DNA of 32,249 bases from positions 1 through 32,249 of the IMG/VR virus record IMGVR_UViG_3300042691_014154; one strand, written 5' to 3'. Positions within the stretch are counted from its first letter, which is position 1. Each line of letters opens with the position of its first letter. Below the pieces are notes generated by a model, which saw only the letters and a list, made by a program, of their open reading frames with translations, was not told the DNA's origin and did not search any database. Below, one piece after another: positions 1-8,554 of the stretch. This stretch comes from a virus. The translations under genes and the position numbers were made by a program.

Positions 1-944
1 TTGATAAAACAAAAACATTTTACGCTACCAATGGTGGTAAATCAATAGCACATTATCCTATATACGATAAGATAATAAATAAAAATACAGGTAGAGAAGA
101 ATACGTTCAAATAAAGTTAAAAGAAAGAGAAGCTGATTCAAAAAACTGGGATGATTGGAATAAATTAATATTGGATAGTAATATTTCAACTGATAAAATT
201 GATTTGAATACAGAAGTAGATTTAATTGATTCACCTACTTCTTATATAAAAATTCATGTATTAGGAGAACCACAAGCAATGTTTTTTAATGCAACAGTTA
301 GTGGTATAAATGAAACTGTCACACCAGAAATTCAGGATTATAAATTTATAGGATCTCCATTTAAAGTTTATACATATGGTGGAGTTGAAAGAAGCTTAAG
401 TTTTGATTTTAAATTATATTATTACGATAGAGCATCAAAACAAAGTTTAGTTGAAAAATTAGAATATTTGACTAAATTGGCATATCCATTTGAACAATTG
501 GTACAAACAAAATATTCAACACCTGCTAATTCACCTAATTCAGCATTGGATAGTGGGCAAATAATGTTTGCACCTAATTTTATTAGATTAAGTATTAAAT
601 CTTTGTATAATAATCTTCTTGGAATAGTAGAAAGTTTATCATTTTCAGTAGATGATAATACGGCATGGTCAACAACATTGGCAACCGATGGTAGCACGGA
701 AATATTACCTAATGTTATAAATGTTCAATTCGGAATGAAAATAATTGAAAGTTTAAATAATTATAATATAACGGATTCTAATGGTAAAAAAGTGTTCAGA
801 TATAATTTTAGAGATATAGAAGATCAATCCGATGTAAATAAAAATTTAGATGGAAAAGGTAAAGCTTCTAAAAAAGATGAATTAACTAAAGCGGATGAAT
901 TAAAAGCAGTTGAAGTATTTAGTGGAAGATTTGGATTAAAATAA
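1..944 (+). CDS. Baseplate / tail-tube-associated protein, 5'-truncated by window edge
   Basis: The reading frame that starts at base 3 is open from the window edge to the stop at 942-944, giving 313 visible residues. The gene therefore begins upstream of this window. A TTG at 171 lies inside the frame and is unlikely to be the real start. The middle holds a beta-rich segment (residues about 82-160 of the visible part) with a pattern of the type SPFKVYTYGGVERSLSFDF followed by a helix and LAYP. This resembles the N-terminal domain that accompanies LysM modules in XkdP-like and gp53-like tail proteins. The C-terminus is charged and lysine-rich. The next gene, 6 nt downstream, encodes a LysM-type protein and the one after that a hub-like protein, so a baseplate or tube-initiation role is inferred. 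The exact T4 counterpart (gp48, gp54 or other) cannot be decided from sequence alone. Confidence 0.6.
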   Translation, partial: DKTKTFYATNGGKSIAHYPIYDKIINKNTGREEYVQIKLKEREADSKNWDDWNKLILDSNISTDKIDLNTEVDLIDSPTSYIKIHVLGEPQAMFFNATVSGINETVTPEIQDYKFIGSPFKVYTYGGVERSLSFDFKLYYYDRASKQSLVEKLEYLTKLAYPFEQLVQTKYSTPANSPNSALDSGQIMFAPNFIRLSIKSLYNNLLGIVESLSFSVDDNTAWSTTLATDGSTEILPNVINVQFGMKIIESLNNYNITDSNGKKVFRYNFRDIEDQSDVNKNLDGKGKASKKDELTKADELKAVEVFSGRFGLK

Positions 945-950
945 TAAAAA

Positions 951-1244
951 ATGAGATATAAAAATTCTGAAATATTAAAATCTGATATTGGAAAAAATTA
1001 TTTGGCAAGTACAATTTATCCTAAAATAAAACCAAACGATAATGATTTGTATATTATTTCGGAAGGAGGTGATAGATTAGATTTATTGGCAAATAAATAC
1101 TATAATAACCCATCAATGTGGTGGATAATTGCGACCGCTAATAATTTAAATGATGCTAATTTTTTTGTAGAAGAAGGAATACAATTAAGAATACCTTCAA
1201 ACATAAATGAAATACTTTCAGATTTACAAAAAATAAATAAGTAA
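951..1244 (+). CDS. LysM-type baseplate protein (T4 gp53 / P2 gpX-like)
   Basis: This 97-residue protein carries a LysM-like fold at residues about 38-85. The stretch GGDRLDLLANKYYNNPSMWW, followed by IATANN and then IQLRIPSNI, matches the pattern seen in P2 tail protein X and T4 gp53: a short strand, a helix with LA.KYY, a tryptophan pair, then the final strand with RIP. In those families the domain sits in the baseplate, where it joins wedges to the hub or tube. It is much shorter than T4 gp53 and is close to gpX in size. It starts 6 nt after the preceding stop, and its own stop overlaps the next ATG (TAATG), which suggests translational coupling in a baseplate operon. Confidence 0.75.
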   Translation: MRYKNSEILKSDIGKNYLASTIYPKIKPNDNDLYIISEGGDRLDLLANKYYNNPSMWWIIATANNLNDANFFVEEGIQLRIPSNINEILSDLQKINK

Positions 1245-3670
1245 TGGGTTTTCCGTATTTACAGCCAATAAAAGGATGGATGGTAGAAGAGTTCAAAAGA
1301 AGAGAACAACTACCAGAAATGGAATCTCTTAAAGTTCCATTTGCAATATTAACATCTGCTGCGACAGTTGCAAAAACAAACACATATGAATCTGCAGTAT
1401 CTGGCGAAACTCCAAAAGGTATAACAACATATCATGGATGTATAATTCATAGTAATATAAATCCAGATATTAATTATTCAATGAATACAAATCCAACTGG
1501 TCAATGGTTGCAAGGAACTTCAATTGGAGTTGATTTTGATGGAAAAGCAGTGGTAGTTGATTATGATGGTGAAAACGGAGCAAGAAGACCAAGCCCAATT
1601 ATAACATCAATTTCAATAGATACGGATGGTGATAATAATGCATTAAAAACTGCTCAAATTAATCTTACACTCTTTACATTAAAACAATTAGAATTGTTTG
1701 AATTATTTTTTTGTAGACCAGGCTATAATTTATTATTAGAGTTTGGGAATAATTTTTCTTTAAAAGAAAATTTACTAAATGAATATAAAAAAATAAAAGG
1801 TTTATGGAGTTCAACAAGTAACACAGGTAAAGATACTATATTTGGACCAATTTCCGGACCGGTTGATGTTCCAAATATTGAATCTGTATTAGTTCCAAAA
1901 AATGATTATAAGACATATGTTTCAACAGAATTTCCAAGATATGTTGCTTTAAATTTGGATGAACAGGCTGCATATCATAATAAAATAATAAATACACTTG
2001 GTAATTACGATATATTTGCAGGTAAGGTTACTAATTTTACAATTGAAATGGGAGATAATGGTACATATAATGTTATGGTAGAACTATCCGCCGGTAATAC
2101 CGTTTCAATGGCTATACCAAATACAATTGCAACTGATGCGGTAAAAATAGCTGGTAAAGATAAAAACACATTATTAAAAGAAGAAATTATTTTAAAACAA
2201 TTGAGAATTGATTTAAATATACCCAAATTACAAATACCTTTAGATTATTTAAAAAAACATACATTTAATTTTATAAAACCACAGGACTTAGCAAAAGATT
2301 CAAATGTTAGTGAGTTGAGATATGTTACTTTAGATTTTGTAATAACTCATTTGGTTAATTATAGTTCTAAAAATAGTGGAATATCAGGTAAAGAATATAA
2401 ATTAGAAGCACAGGATATAAAAATAGCAGGAGCGAGTGTAAAAGGAATACCTTGTAATTATCAAAATAAATTAATATCTTCAAGTGAGGATGTTATATTT
2501 CCTGGCCAACTGCCTACTATCCTAATTGGTATTGATGATCAAAAAAGAGATGAATTACGGCTAGATGAAAAAAATCTTAGAGATTGTAGAATAAATGGAT
2601 TAGATTTTAAAATATCTGGTAATGTAGAAATACCAGAATTGGTTTATAATCAAAAAACTAAAAAAATAGAATCTAATTTTAAAAATTATAGTGCAAATAA
2701 AAATATTGGAAATGCTTTGAATATATTTGTAAATTATGAACAAGTTGTAGAGATTTGGCAAAAATCTCAAACAAAAGCAGATTTTATAAATGCGGTTCTT
2801 AGTTTAATAAATAAAAATTCGTATAGTGTTTTTAATTTAGTAACGGCACCTATACATGGTGATGCGGGCGGAGGTCCTATGACTATAATTGATAGAAAAT
2901 TTGTACACTTTACAGATAAAGATGGTAATGATATAAAATCGCCTACGGAAGTATATAGATTTAAAACAAATGGTGTAAATAGTATAGTGAGAGAATGTAC
3001 TATACAAATGGATTTGGGTAACTTAGTTGCGGGTCAAACGGTTTTCCAAACAAGTACTGCAATTGAAGATGCGTTAAAAAAACTAAAAGAAAAAGATAAT
3101 AGTTTAATAGGAAAACAATATAGTATTCCTAATTCGGACACAAACGATGCTTTGGCAAATAGATACAGAAACGCAGATGGGTATTATTCGGTAGATGGAG
3201 TTGAGTTATATGTTGTTAAAAAATATGTAGATGAAGAATTAAAACAGGCGGAAAATAAAAAACAATTTGATGACGCCGAAGCAAAAAGCAAAGCAAAAAA
3301 AGATAAAAAAGTAACAGAAAAACAACCTTCAGCAAGTTCTGTAATTGACTCAAAAGTTTTAAAGTTTAAAATACCAAAAGAAACTGGTGGAAGTGGAAAA
3401 ATAGAAATACTAATTTTAAATGATAAAAACAATGTTTTAAAAGAATTAAATTTAGTTACTGAACCATCTAATAAAACTTTAACAAATACAACTATGACTC
3501 TAACTATAAACGGAATATCTGGATTGAGTTCTGGTGAATATTTTAGAGCAAATGGAATACCTGAAATATATAATCAAAATGGAGTATTTCAAATAACAAA
3601 TGTAAAGCATTTAGTTGACGCACAAGGTTGGAAAACTGAAATAGAAGCAATGTGGTTAATAATATCGTAA
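1244..3670 (+). CDS. Large baseplate hub protein (gp27 / late-control-D-like)
   Basis: This 808-residue protein sits directly after the LysM protein. An N-terminal beta-rich region (residues about 110-175) contains SPIITSISIDTDGDNNALKT and then a helix with LELFELFFCRPGY, a layout I associate with hub proteins of contractile tails. Residues about 660-705 are a highly charged Lys/Glu linker (EELKQAENKKQFDDAEAKSK). The last 50 residues, with GEYFRANGIPEIYNQNGVF followed by GWKTEIEAMW, match the closing strands of gp27 and gpD hub domains. It is about twice the length of T4 gp27, so it may be a hub with extra inserted domains. The start ATG overlaps the upstream stop by one base. Assignment to the hub is fairly secure by context and C-terminal pattern, but fold-level confirmation is missing. 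Confidence 0.65.
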   Translation: MGFPYLQPIKGWMVEEFKRREQLPEMESLKVPFAILTSAATVAKTNTYESAVSGETPKGITTYHGCIIHSNINPDINYSMNTNPTGQWLQGTSIGVDFDGKAVVVDYDGENGARRPSPIITSISIDTDGDNNALKTAQINLTLFTLKQLELFELFFCRPGYNLLLEFGNNFSLKENLLNEYKKIKGLWSSTSNTGKDTIFGPISGPVDVPNIESVLVPKNDYKTYVSTEFPRYVALNLDEQAAYHNKIINTLGNYDIFAGKVTNFTIEMGDNGTYNVMVELSAGNTVSMAIPNTIATDAVKIAGKDKNTLLKEEIILKQLRIDLNIPKLQIPLDYLKKHTFNFIKPQDLAKDSNVSELRYVTLDFVITHLVNYSSKNSGISGKEYKLEAQDIKIAGASVKGIPCNYQNKLISSSEDVIFPGQLPTILIGIDDQKRDELRLDEKNLRDCRINGLDFKISGNVEIPELVYNQKTKKIESNFKNYSANKNIGNALNIFVNYEQVVEIWQKSQTKADFINAVLSLINKNSYSVFNLVTAPIHGDAGGGPMTIIDRKFVHFTDKDGNDIKSPTEVYRFKTNGVNSIVRECTIQMDLGNLVAGQTVFQTSTAIEDALKKLKEKDNSLIGKQYSIPNSDTNDALANRYRNADGYYSVDGVELYVVKKYVDEELKQAENKKQFDDAEAKSKAKKDKKVTEKQPSASSVIDSKVLKFKIPKETGGSGKIEILILNDKNNVLKELNLVTEPSNKTLTNTTMTLTINGISGLSSGEYFRANGIPEIYNQNGVFQITNVKHLVDAQGWKTEIEAMWLIIS

Positions 3671-3681
3671 GTAGATTTTTT

Positions 3682-4056
3682 ATGTATAAAGATGTAGCAA
3701 AAAATATAGAACAATTTACTATACAGTTTCCAAAAACAATAGTACCTAATCCAACAAAAAATGATTACTCAAATGGATTTATTCAAAGGTATTTTGTCCA
3801 AAAAGCAAATGATATCAACGGACATGTATATGAAGTTGATGAAATAGTATACTCAAAGCATATTGAAAATCCATTTTGGATAACTAATAATTTGTATTGG
3901 AGAATAAGTGGACCAATTGATACTACATATAAAGCGGATGGAGAAATAAATGATATAGGTGTTAGAAACTCCAATAAATCTGCAATTTCTATCGCTGCTA
4001 GTAAAATAAAAAACATAGGATTGTATTTGCCAAACCTATTACAATTTCACAAATAA
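3682..4056 (+). CDS. Conserved small protein of the tail/baseplate module, function unknown
   Basis: This protein has 124 residues if translation begins at ATG 3682. An in-frame ATG at 3652 would add ten residues, but those bases are the out-of-frame end of the hub gene. The later start gives a clean 11-nt gap, so it is preferred. Visible patterns are YSNGFIQRYFVQKAND near the N-terminus, then NPFWITNNLYWRISGP, and a C-terminal IGLYLPNLLQFHK. I believe this combination recurs in T4-type phage structural clusters, but I cannot name a function. There are no membrane segments and no cysteines. Position suggests a virion or assembly role. It is the last gene before a promoter-like element and a replication-type gene, so it probably closes the structural operon. 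Confidence 0.6.
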   Translation: MYKDVAKNIEQFTIQFPKTIVPNPTKNDYSNGFIQRYFVQKANDINGHVYEVDEIVYSKHIENPFWITNNLYWRISGPIDTTYKADGEINDIGVRNSNKSAISIAASKIKNIGLYLPNLLQFHK

Positions 4057-4057
4057 C

Positions 4058-4087
4058 TTTGTAAATACAAATATTTTTCGTATATTA
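4058..4087 (+). promoter_or_regulatory. Promoter-like element (TTTG-N19-TAnnTT type), copy A
   Basis: TTTG at 4058-4061 and TATATTA at 4081-4087 have the same spacing as eight other copies in this window. The ATG of the polymerase-like gene lies at 4095, only 7 nt after the second box, so the transcript would start at or just before the ATG. The layout matches the Bacteroidota consensus of TTTG near -33 and TAnnTTTG near -7. An inverted repeat, TTTGTA and TACAAA separated by 2 nt, overlaps the upstream box. Confidence 0.6.
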
Positions 4088-4094
4088 GAGTTCT

Positions 4095-5366
4095 ATGAAC
4101 CTAATTGAAGATAAACAATCCTTACAATCATTTTTAAAAGGTAATGTAAATATTGACCTTATAGTTCCTGTGTGGAGTTCTCATAAAGCACATCCATTGG
4201 GTAGTCGTTTATCTTTTATATATTTTAGACATACAAATGGTGAAGATGGAATAATAAATTTCAATCACATAGATGCAAAGAAGTTAGATAAATTTGACAT
4301 ATCTAGCATAATACATGTTAATACGTTGGTTTTGGACAATAGGTATTTAAGAACAAATGGGTTAGATTATGAGTGGGTTTATTTTGAAGAGTATGGGAAA
4401 CCATTTCTATTCAACGAGTTCGTAGGATCAGTTTATAAAGGGTATAGAAACGATTATAAAGAGTTGAATGATTGTGTACCTTTAATGAAGTGGTACGAAA
4501 TACTAAAACAAATTCCAAACATCAGTAATAGAAATGAATGGAATAGAAAATATTCCACAGCAATCCGTACATTGGGAAGGCTGGAAGGGGCTGGGGTAAA
4601 GGTCGTAGAAGAAAAATTTATTGATAGTTTTGCTTTCAATCCCGCTTATATTCGTAAAGGGGGTATCGTTTATACACAATACAATCCATACACCATCACC
4701 GGTCGTCCATCCAATAGACACCTTAATGTAAACTGGTCCGCACTAAACAAAGGGGATGGGAGTAGAGAGTCCATCGTTTCTCGACATCCGAATGGTACTC
4801 TTATTCAATTTGATTATGAATCGTATCACATTCGTCTTATTGCAAAAATGGTTGGTTACGAATTTCCTAAAGGGGTTACTGCTCACCAACACTTAGCGGA
4901 TTTATATGGTGTGGATTACGAAACGGCGAAGGGTTTAACATTCCGTTACCTTTATGGGGGATTAGATGATATGGCAAGAGGAATTCCATTCTTTCAAAAA
5001 GTAGATGAATGGATAAAGGAAGTATACCAAAAGTTCATCATTTCTGGAAAACTTACGACACTCTTATACAAAAGAGAAATACATTTTGCAAGGATTGAAT
5101 CACCGACCGAACAAAAGGTATTCAATTATCTCCTACAATCGTTAGAGACTGAAATCAATTATATGAAGATTGGTGAGGTGTTGGATTTCTTAGAAGGTAA
5201 GATGAGCAAGATGGTTTTATACACATATGATGCGTTCCTTATAGATACACACCCCGCTGAAAGAGATTCGGTTTTGGATGGAGTTAGAACGATTATGGAG
5301 AAGGGTGGATTTCCGGTCCGAAGTTACGAAGGAAAGAATTACAACGATTTAGTAGTAATAGATTAA
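4095..5366 (+). CDS. Stand-alone family A DNA polymerase-like protein (Pol I palm)
   Basis: This 423-residue protein aligns by eye with the Pol I polymerase domain. It has a TITGRPSNRHLNVNW stretch (200-214, like T.TGR.S...PN.Q), motif A FDYESYHIR (239-247, catalytic Asp240), an O-helix-like motif B with K279, F283, Y287 and G288, a helix LLQSLETEIN (346-355), and motif C YTYDAF (376-381, Asp379). Both metal-binding aspartates are kept. Unusual points are His245 where Pol I has the steric-gate Glu710, Ala380 where Pol I has Glu883 (VHDE becomes TYDA), and Tyr275 where O-helix Arg754 is expected. The first 150 residues show no clear 3'-5' exonuclease motifs. The phage has a separate family B replicase at 23946-26501, so this is probably a specialised or repair polymerase. 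The family call is firm and the role is inferred. Confidence 0.75.
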   Translation: MNLIEDKQSLQSFLKGNVNIDLIVPVWSSHKAHPLGSRLSFIYFRHTNGEDGIINFNHIDAKKLDKFDISSIIHVNTLVLDNRYLRTNGLDYEWVYFEEYGKPFLFNEFVGSVYKGYRNDYKELNDCVPLMKWYEILKQIPNISNRNEWNRKYSTAIRTLGRLEGAGVKVVEEKFIDSFAFNPAYIRKGGIVYTQYNPYTITGRPSNRHLNVNWSALNKGDGSRESIVSRHPNGTLIQFDYESYHIRLIAKMVGYEFPKGVTAHQHLADLYGVDYETAKGLTFRYLYGGLDDMARGIPFFQKVDEWIKEVYQKFIISGKLTTLLYKREIHFARIESPTEQKVFNYLLQSLETEINYMKIGEVLDFLEGKMSKMVLYTYDAFLIDTHPAERDSVLDGVRTIMEKGGFPVRSYEGKNYNDLVVID

Positions 5367-5378
5367 AAAATTATATTT
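5349..5378 (+). promoter_or_regulatory. Promoter-like element, copy I (weak match)
   Basis: TTAG at 5349-5352 and TATATTT at 5372-5378 share the fixed spacing of the other copies but have one mismatch in the upstream box. The element overlaps the end of the polymerase-like gene and lies 21 nt before ATG 5400. It is the least certain member of the set. Confidence 0.35.
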
Positions 5379-5399
5379 ATATCATATAATTATGTTTGT

Positions 5400-5702
5400 A
5401 TGAGATTAGTAGATTTAGTTCCATTAAAGGAATTTTATAACCCAGCAGATGCTTTTAATAAGAAAGTAAGTAGAATGACGGATAATAACGAACATTCTGC
5501 GGCGGCAGTTGAATTGGCAATTTTTATGGATGATAAAGATGCTGTTCGTAAGTTACAACAAATCAAAAAACAACATGATAAAGACGGAAGTATTTCTCCG
5601 GAAGCTGCAAAGAAAAGAGATAAGATGGTTGATGATTTGTTAAAAAAAGCAAAACAAACCCTAACTAATAAAGATTATACATTAGTAAGTAATTCATTTT
5701 AA
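5400..5702 (+). CDS. Small charged helical protein, function unknown
   Basis: The 100-residue product is predicted to be mostly helical, rich in Lys, Asp and Ala, with a short hydrophobic N-terminus (RLVDLVPLKEFY) and a central segment EHSAAAVELAIFMDDKDAVR. A repeated charged segment, KKRDKMVDDLLKKAKQ, could form a coiled coil. No cysteines, signal peptide or catalytic motif are visible. It is followed after 13 nt by a long gene of unknown function and is probably co-transcribed with it. I do not recognise the family. A scaffold-like or adaptor role would fit the composition, but this is only a guess. Confidence 0.55.
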   Translation: MRLVDLVPLKEFYNPADAFNKKVSRMTDNNEHSAAAVELAIFMDDKDAVRKLQQIKKQHDKDGSISPEAAKKRDKMVDDLLKKAKQTLTNKDYTLVSNSF

Positions 5703-5715
5703 TAAAAGATAAAAA

Positions 5716-7806
5716 ATGTCAATAAATTTTCAAGAAATCCTTAAAGAGCTAGAATACAGAGTAAATACGGGTATTATAGACTTAACAAAAGAGGAACAAG
5801 TTACAAAACTAGCTGAAATCCTAAAAGAGAATGGTGTTTCGGATGCTAATGAAATGGCACAGAAAGCTAGAGTATATTTTTCTTATTTAACAGAAGAAGA
5901 TGTTGTAAAAAACAAAAAAACAGGTAATGTTTATGTGGTTAAAAACTTTGACCCATCTAAACACTCCAAACCAACTCCTGCTGAAATTAATAAAGCAAAA
6001 GCAGCAAATGGTGGAAAATTACCTAAATCAGATAAACCCGCTTCAAAACCTGCACCAAAAGTAGGAAAACAACAAACTGCACCTAAAGCAAATATTAAAG
6101 TAAGTGGTGCAGAAAAAAGAAAAGAGAAAAAATCTAAAGAAGTTCCGAGTAAAGAAGTAAATGTTGAAAAGGGAGCAGTAGTTGTACCACCTAAACAAAA
6201 ATATGGTACAAAAGGTTCTAAACAATTGGACCAAAAGAAGGCTTCAAACAGAAATAAATTCCTTCCACCTTCTGGAATTTCAACAGAAAAAGCATTAGCT
6301 AATTTTAGGAAAGCGTATCCTGGTCAAGTAATTTCAAAATACGAATATCCAAAAGGAATAGATAAATTTTTACAAGGTAAATTACCACCAGCAGGATACG
6401 ATGCATTAAAATCATTACTTAAAATGTCAAAGCAAGGTACATTTGAACCACCAATTGGTATGATTACAGACCAATATGGTGCAGGACAAGTATCTGCACA
6501 GGCAAACGAATTGGCAATGCAAGCGGTATATTCATTTCCGCCAACAAGAGAAGGTATGGCTGCGAGAGCACAATTTATCAAATCTTTAGAAGATAATGCA
6601 GATGCAATTGAAAGAGCAGGTGGTGTTCCAATTTTAGATAGAAGTTGGATTAAACAGATGGCAGGTGCACACGATGCGTTCATTAAAAATATGAATAGAC
6701 AATATGGTGCCGGAAGATGGGAAGTAACTGGTATGACTTGGGATGTTAGAGCACAACAGGAAGCATTAGGTGCAAACTATGATGAAAAGGGTGATTCAAC
6801 TGATATAAATGCTCAAGTAAGAATTGCTGGTAAAGATATACAAAATATTGAAATCAGTTGTAAAAAGGATTGGCAAATTTATCTATTAAATGCAGGTTTG
6901 GGTGATGCTGAAAACTGGTTCTATACATTGGGACCTGAAAAAGAAAAAAGAGCTACCGAATTAAAAAATATGAAAGATGCCGAAGACCCTCGTTACGGTA
7001 AAGCAGAAGATGCGGAATTAAGACAATTATCAGAACAAGCCCTTTCTAAAGCACCTGTTAAAAATACAGAATTACAAGAAAAACAAATGGCATCTGCAGA
7101 AAAAGGATTTTTACAAACTAGAGAAATTCCATCTTCAGATTTAGGTAGAGCAATTAAAGCATGTAGAGAAAAAGGTCAAAATGACCCATTATACATTGAT
7201 AAGAATGATGAAGAATTGGTAAGAAAAGTTGCTAAATATATGAGTAAAACCAAAACATTGGATGTTGATGAGTTTAGAGCATTTTTAGGAACAAAAAGTG
7301 AAAAAGAATTTAAGAAAGCAGTAATGGTTTATAACAAAGTATTGGCCGAATATAGTGGAGATAGTAAATGGATTGATTCTCACAGACAGATTACTTATGA
7401 TTTTATGAAAGAATCTGCACAAAAAATGGCAACCAATAAAGAATTTCAGGGAATGTTGTTAAGGAAATTACAAGAGGCGATTCCTATGAAAACGATGGTT
7501 GAGGGTGTTGAAACAATGCAGATTGATGGTATGTATATTACACAAGCACATATGCAAGAAATGTTTGGTACTGATAGATGGGAAGATATTAAAGAATTTC
7601 TATCAATTAAAGTTGTAAACGGAGTTGCATCAATAGTATATTCTGCAAAAGGTAAAAAACCAGAAAAACCAATTAGATTAGCAAGTATAGAAATGAGAGA
7701 GAAAGGAGTTGGATATAACGGAGTAGTTGGTCTACAATGTAAGCCTACCAAAGATTTTGAAGATGCGTGTAGAGATATTGATGCGAAAATTAATAAAAAG
7801 ATATAA
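5716..7806 (+). CDS. Large phage protein of unknown function with possible PD-(D/E)xK-like patch
   Basis: This 696-residue protein has three visible parts. Residues 1-80 are helical with a TGNVYVVKNFDPSKH motif. Residues about 80-180 are a Lys/Pro/Ala-rich, probably disordered linker. The rest is a long folded region. Within it, STDINAQVRI (361-370) is followed after nine residues by EISCKKDW (379-386). An Asp, a short hairpin, then E-I-S-x-K on a strand is typical of ISxK/ExK variants of the PD-(D/E)xK nuclease fold. The downstream region 520-640 is helical (KAVMVYNKVLAEYSGD). Its stop overlaps the next ATG (TAATG). A DNA-processing or packaged nuclease role is possible, but the acidic residues beyond D363 and E379 cannot be placed with confidence. 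Confidence 0.55.
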   Translation: MSINFQEILKELEYRVNTGIIDLTKEEQVTKLAEILKENGVSDANEMAQKARVYFSYLTEEDVVKNKKTGNVYVVKNFDPSKHSKPTPAEINKAKAANGGKLPKSDKPASKPAPKVGKQQTAPKANIKVSGAEKRKEKKSKEVPSKEVNVEKGAVVVPPKQKYGTKGSKQLDQKKASNRNKFLPPSGISTEKALANFRKAYPGQVISKYEYPKGIDKFLQGKLPPAGYDALKSLLKMSKQGTFEPPIGMITDQYGAGQVSAQANELAMQAVYSFPPTREGMAARAQFIKSLEDNADAIERAGGVPILDRSWIKQMAGAHDAFIKNMNRQYGAGRWEVTGMTWDVRAQQEALGANYDEKGDSTDINAQVRIAGKDIQNIEISCKKDWQIYLLNAGLGDAENWFYTLGPEKEKRATELKNMKDAEDPRYGKAEDAELRQLSEQALSKAPVKNTELQEKQMASAEKGFLQTREIPSSDLGRAIKACREKGQNDPLYIDKNDEELVRKVAKYMSKTKTLDVDEFRAFLGTKSEKEFKKAVMVYNKVLAEYSGDSKWIDSHRQITYDFMKESAQKMATNKEFQGMLLRKLQEAIPMKTMVEGVETMQIDGMYITQAHMQEMFGTDRWEDIKEFLSIKVVNGVASIVYSAKGKKPEKPIRLASIEMREKGVGYNGVVGLQCKPTKDFEDACRDIDAKINKKI

Positions 7807-8213
7807 TGAACACACAACTACTTTGCCTATTTACGACAAAGGATGAGTTAGATAAATCAGTAGATTTTATATTAAAGAATTATATACTAACTAACCCAAA
7901 CGTTTTCATTTTAGAAAGTAAAACTAAACCAGAAGAAGTGTTTATTACTTTCAATGTTGAAAAGGGTTCGTCTGCAATTCCTTCTGATTGGAAAACAATT
8001 CTTGTACATAGAAAAAAACAATCAAATACAATATACACTATTAATGCCCTAAATGAAGTTGTTAAAGAAAAAACTGGTGGGCAAGTTGATACATCTTATA
8101 TTATTGATTGGGAAGAATTTAAAAATTGTATTCTTACTACATCTAATGTAGGTTACAAAAAAATACCTACAAAAGTTTTCAAAAGCTTTAATACACAAAA
8201 TTTGGAGAATTAA
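7806..8213 (+). CDS. Conserved hypothetical protein
   Basis: This 135-residue protein is translationally coupled to the preceding large gene through a TAATG overlap. It is alternating helix and strand with a central VHRKKQSNTIYTINALNEVV segment and a C-terminal WEEFKNC helix. There are only two cysteines, and no signal peptide or membrane segment. I recognise the central pattern as one that recurs in uncharacterised proteins of large myophages, but no activity is known to me. Coupling to the preceding gene suggests the two products act together. The promoter-like element for the next operon overlaps its last codons. Confidence 0.55.
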   Translation: MNTQLLCLFTTKDELDKSVDFILKNYILTNPNVFILESKTKPEEVFITFNVEKGSSAIPSDWKTILVHRKKQSNTIYTINALNEVVKEKTGGQVDTSYIIDWEEFKNCILTTSNVGYKKIPTKVFKSFNTQNLEN

Positions 8214-8231
8214 AATATTTTTGTTATATTT
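8202..8231 (+). promoter_or_regulatory. Promoter-like element, copy F (leaderless layout)
   Basis: TTGG at 8202-8205 and TATATTTG at 8225-8232 form an exact TAnnTTTG match to the Bacteroidota -7 consensus. The ATG at 8237 is only 5 nt after the 30-bp element. The element overlaps the end of the upstream gene and probably drives the small-gene cluster 8237-9815. Confidence 0.6.
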
Positions 8232-8236
8232 GAAAT

Positions 8237-8548
8237 ATGACAAAAGTAAAAAAATATACTCCTATTGAAATTCATGCCAATGAACCTTCTGATGTTTTTG
8301 AAACTCATAGAAAAGAGATTTCAAAAGCAATTGTTGAAGGTATTGAGTATGGTATAAGATACAAAAAGAAAAGAGTAGATTTTGCTAGAGTTCTAATTAA
8401 GAACATTATAGTTATAACTCTATCTATTGATAGCAGAGAATTTTCTGACCTTTTGGATGAAAATTTACAAACATTGATTGATTTTGAAGAATATGAATCT
8501 TGTGCATTGGTTGTAAAATTGCAAGAAAAATTAAACAAACAAAAATAA
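8237..8548 (+). CDS. Small hypothetical protein, first gene of small-gene cluster
   Basis: The 103-residue product is predicted to be helical with one beta-prone stretch (VLIKNIIVITLSID, residues about 52-65). The N-terminus is basic, and a lysine cluster YKKKRVDFARV lies at residues about 42-52. The acidic segment LLDENLQTLIDFEEYE follows. No known motif is visible. It starts 5 nt after a promoter-like element, so its mRNA is likely leaderless, and three or four small genes follow with 3-6 nt gaps. I do not recognise the family. Confidence 0.5.
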   Translation: MTKVKKYTPIEIHANEPSDVFETHRKEISKAIVEGIEYGIRYKKKRVDFARVLIKNIIVITLSIDSREFSDLLDENLQTLIDFEEYESCALVVKLQEKLNKQK

Positions 8549-8554
8549 TAAGTT

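Noticed and set aside
171-944. Start of the first gene at TTG 171
   Set aside because: The frame is open upstream to the window edge with protein-like sequence, so the gene is truncated by the window and TTG 171 is internal.
6324-6683. Minus-strand open frame of 119 codons
   Set aside because: It lies opposite a well-supported + strand gene, has no promoter or context support, and no other minus-strand gene exists in the window. The same applies to the 123-codon frame at 7446-7817 and other minus-strand frames.
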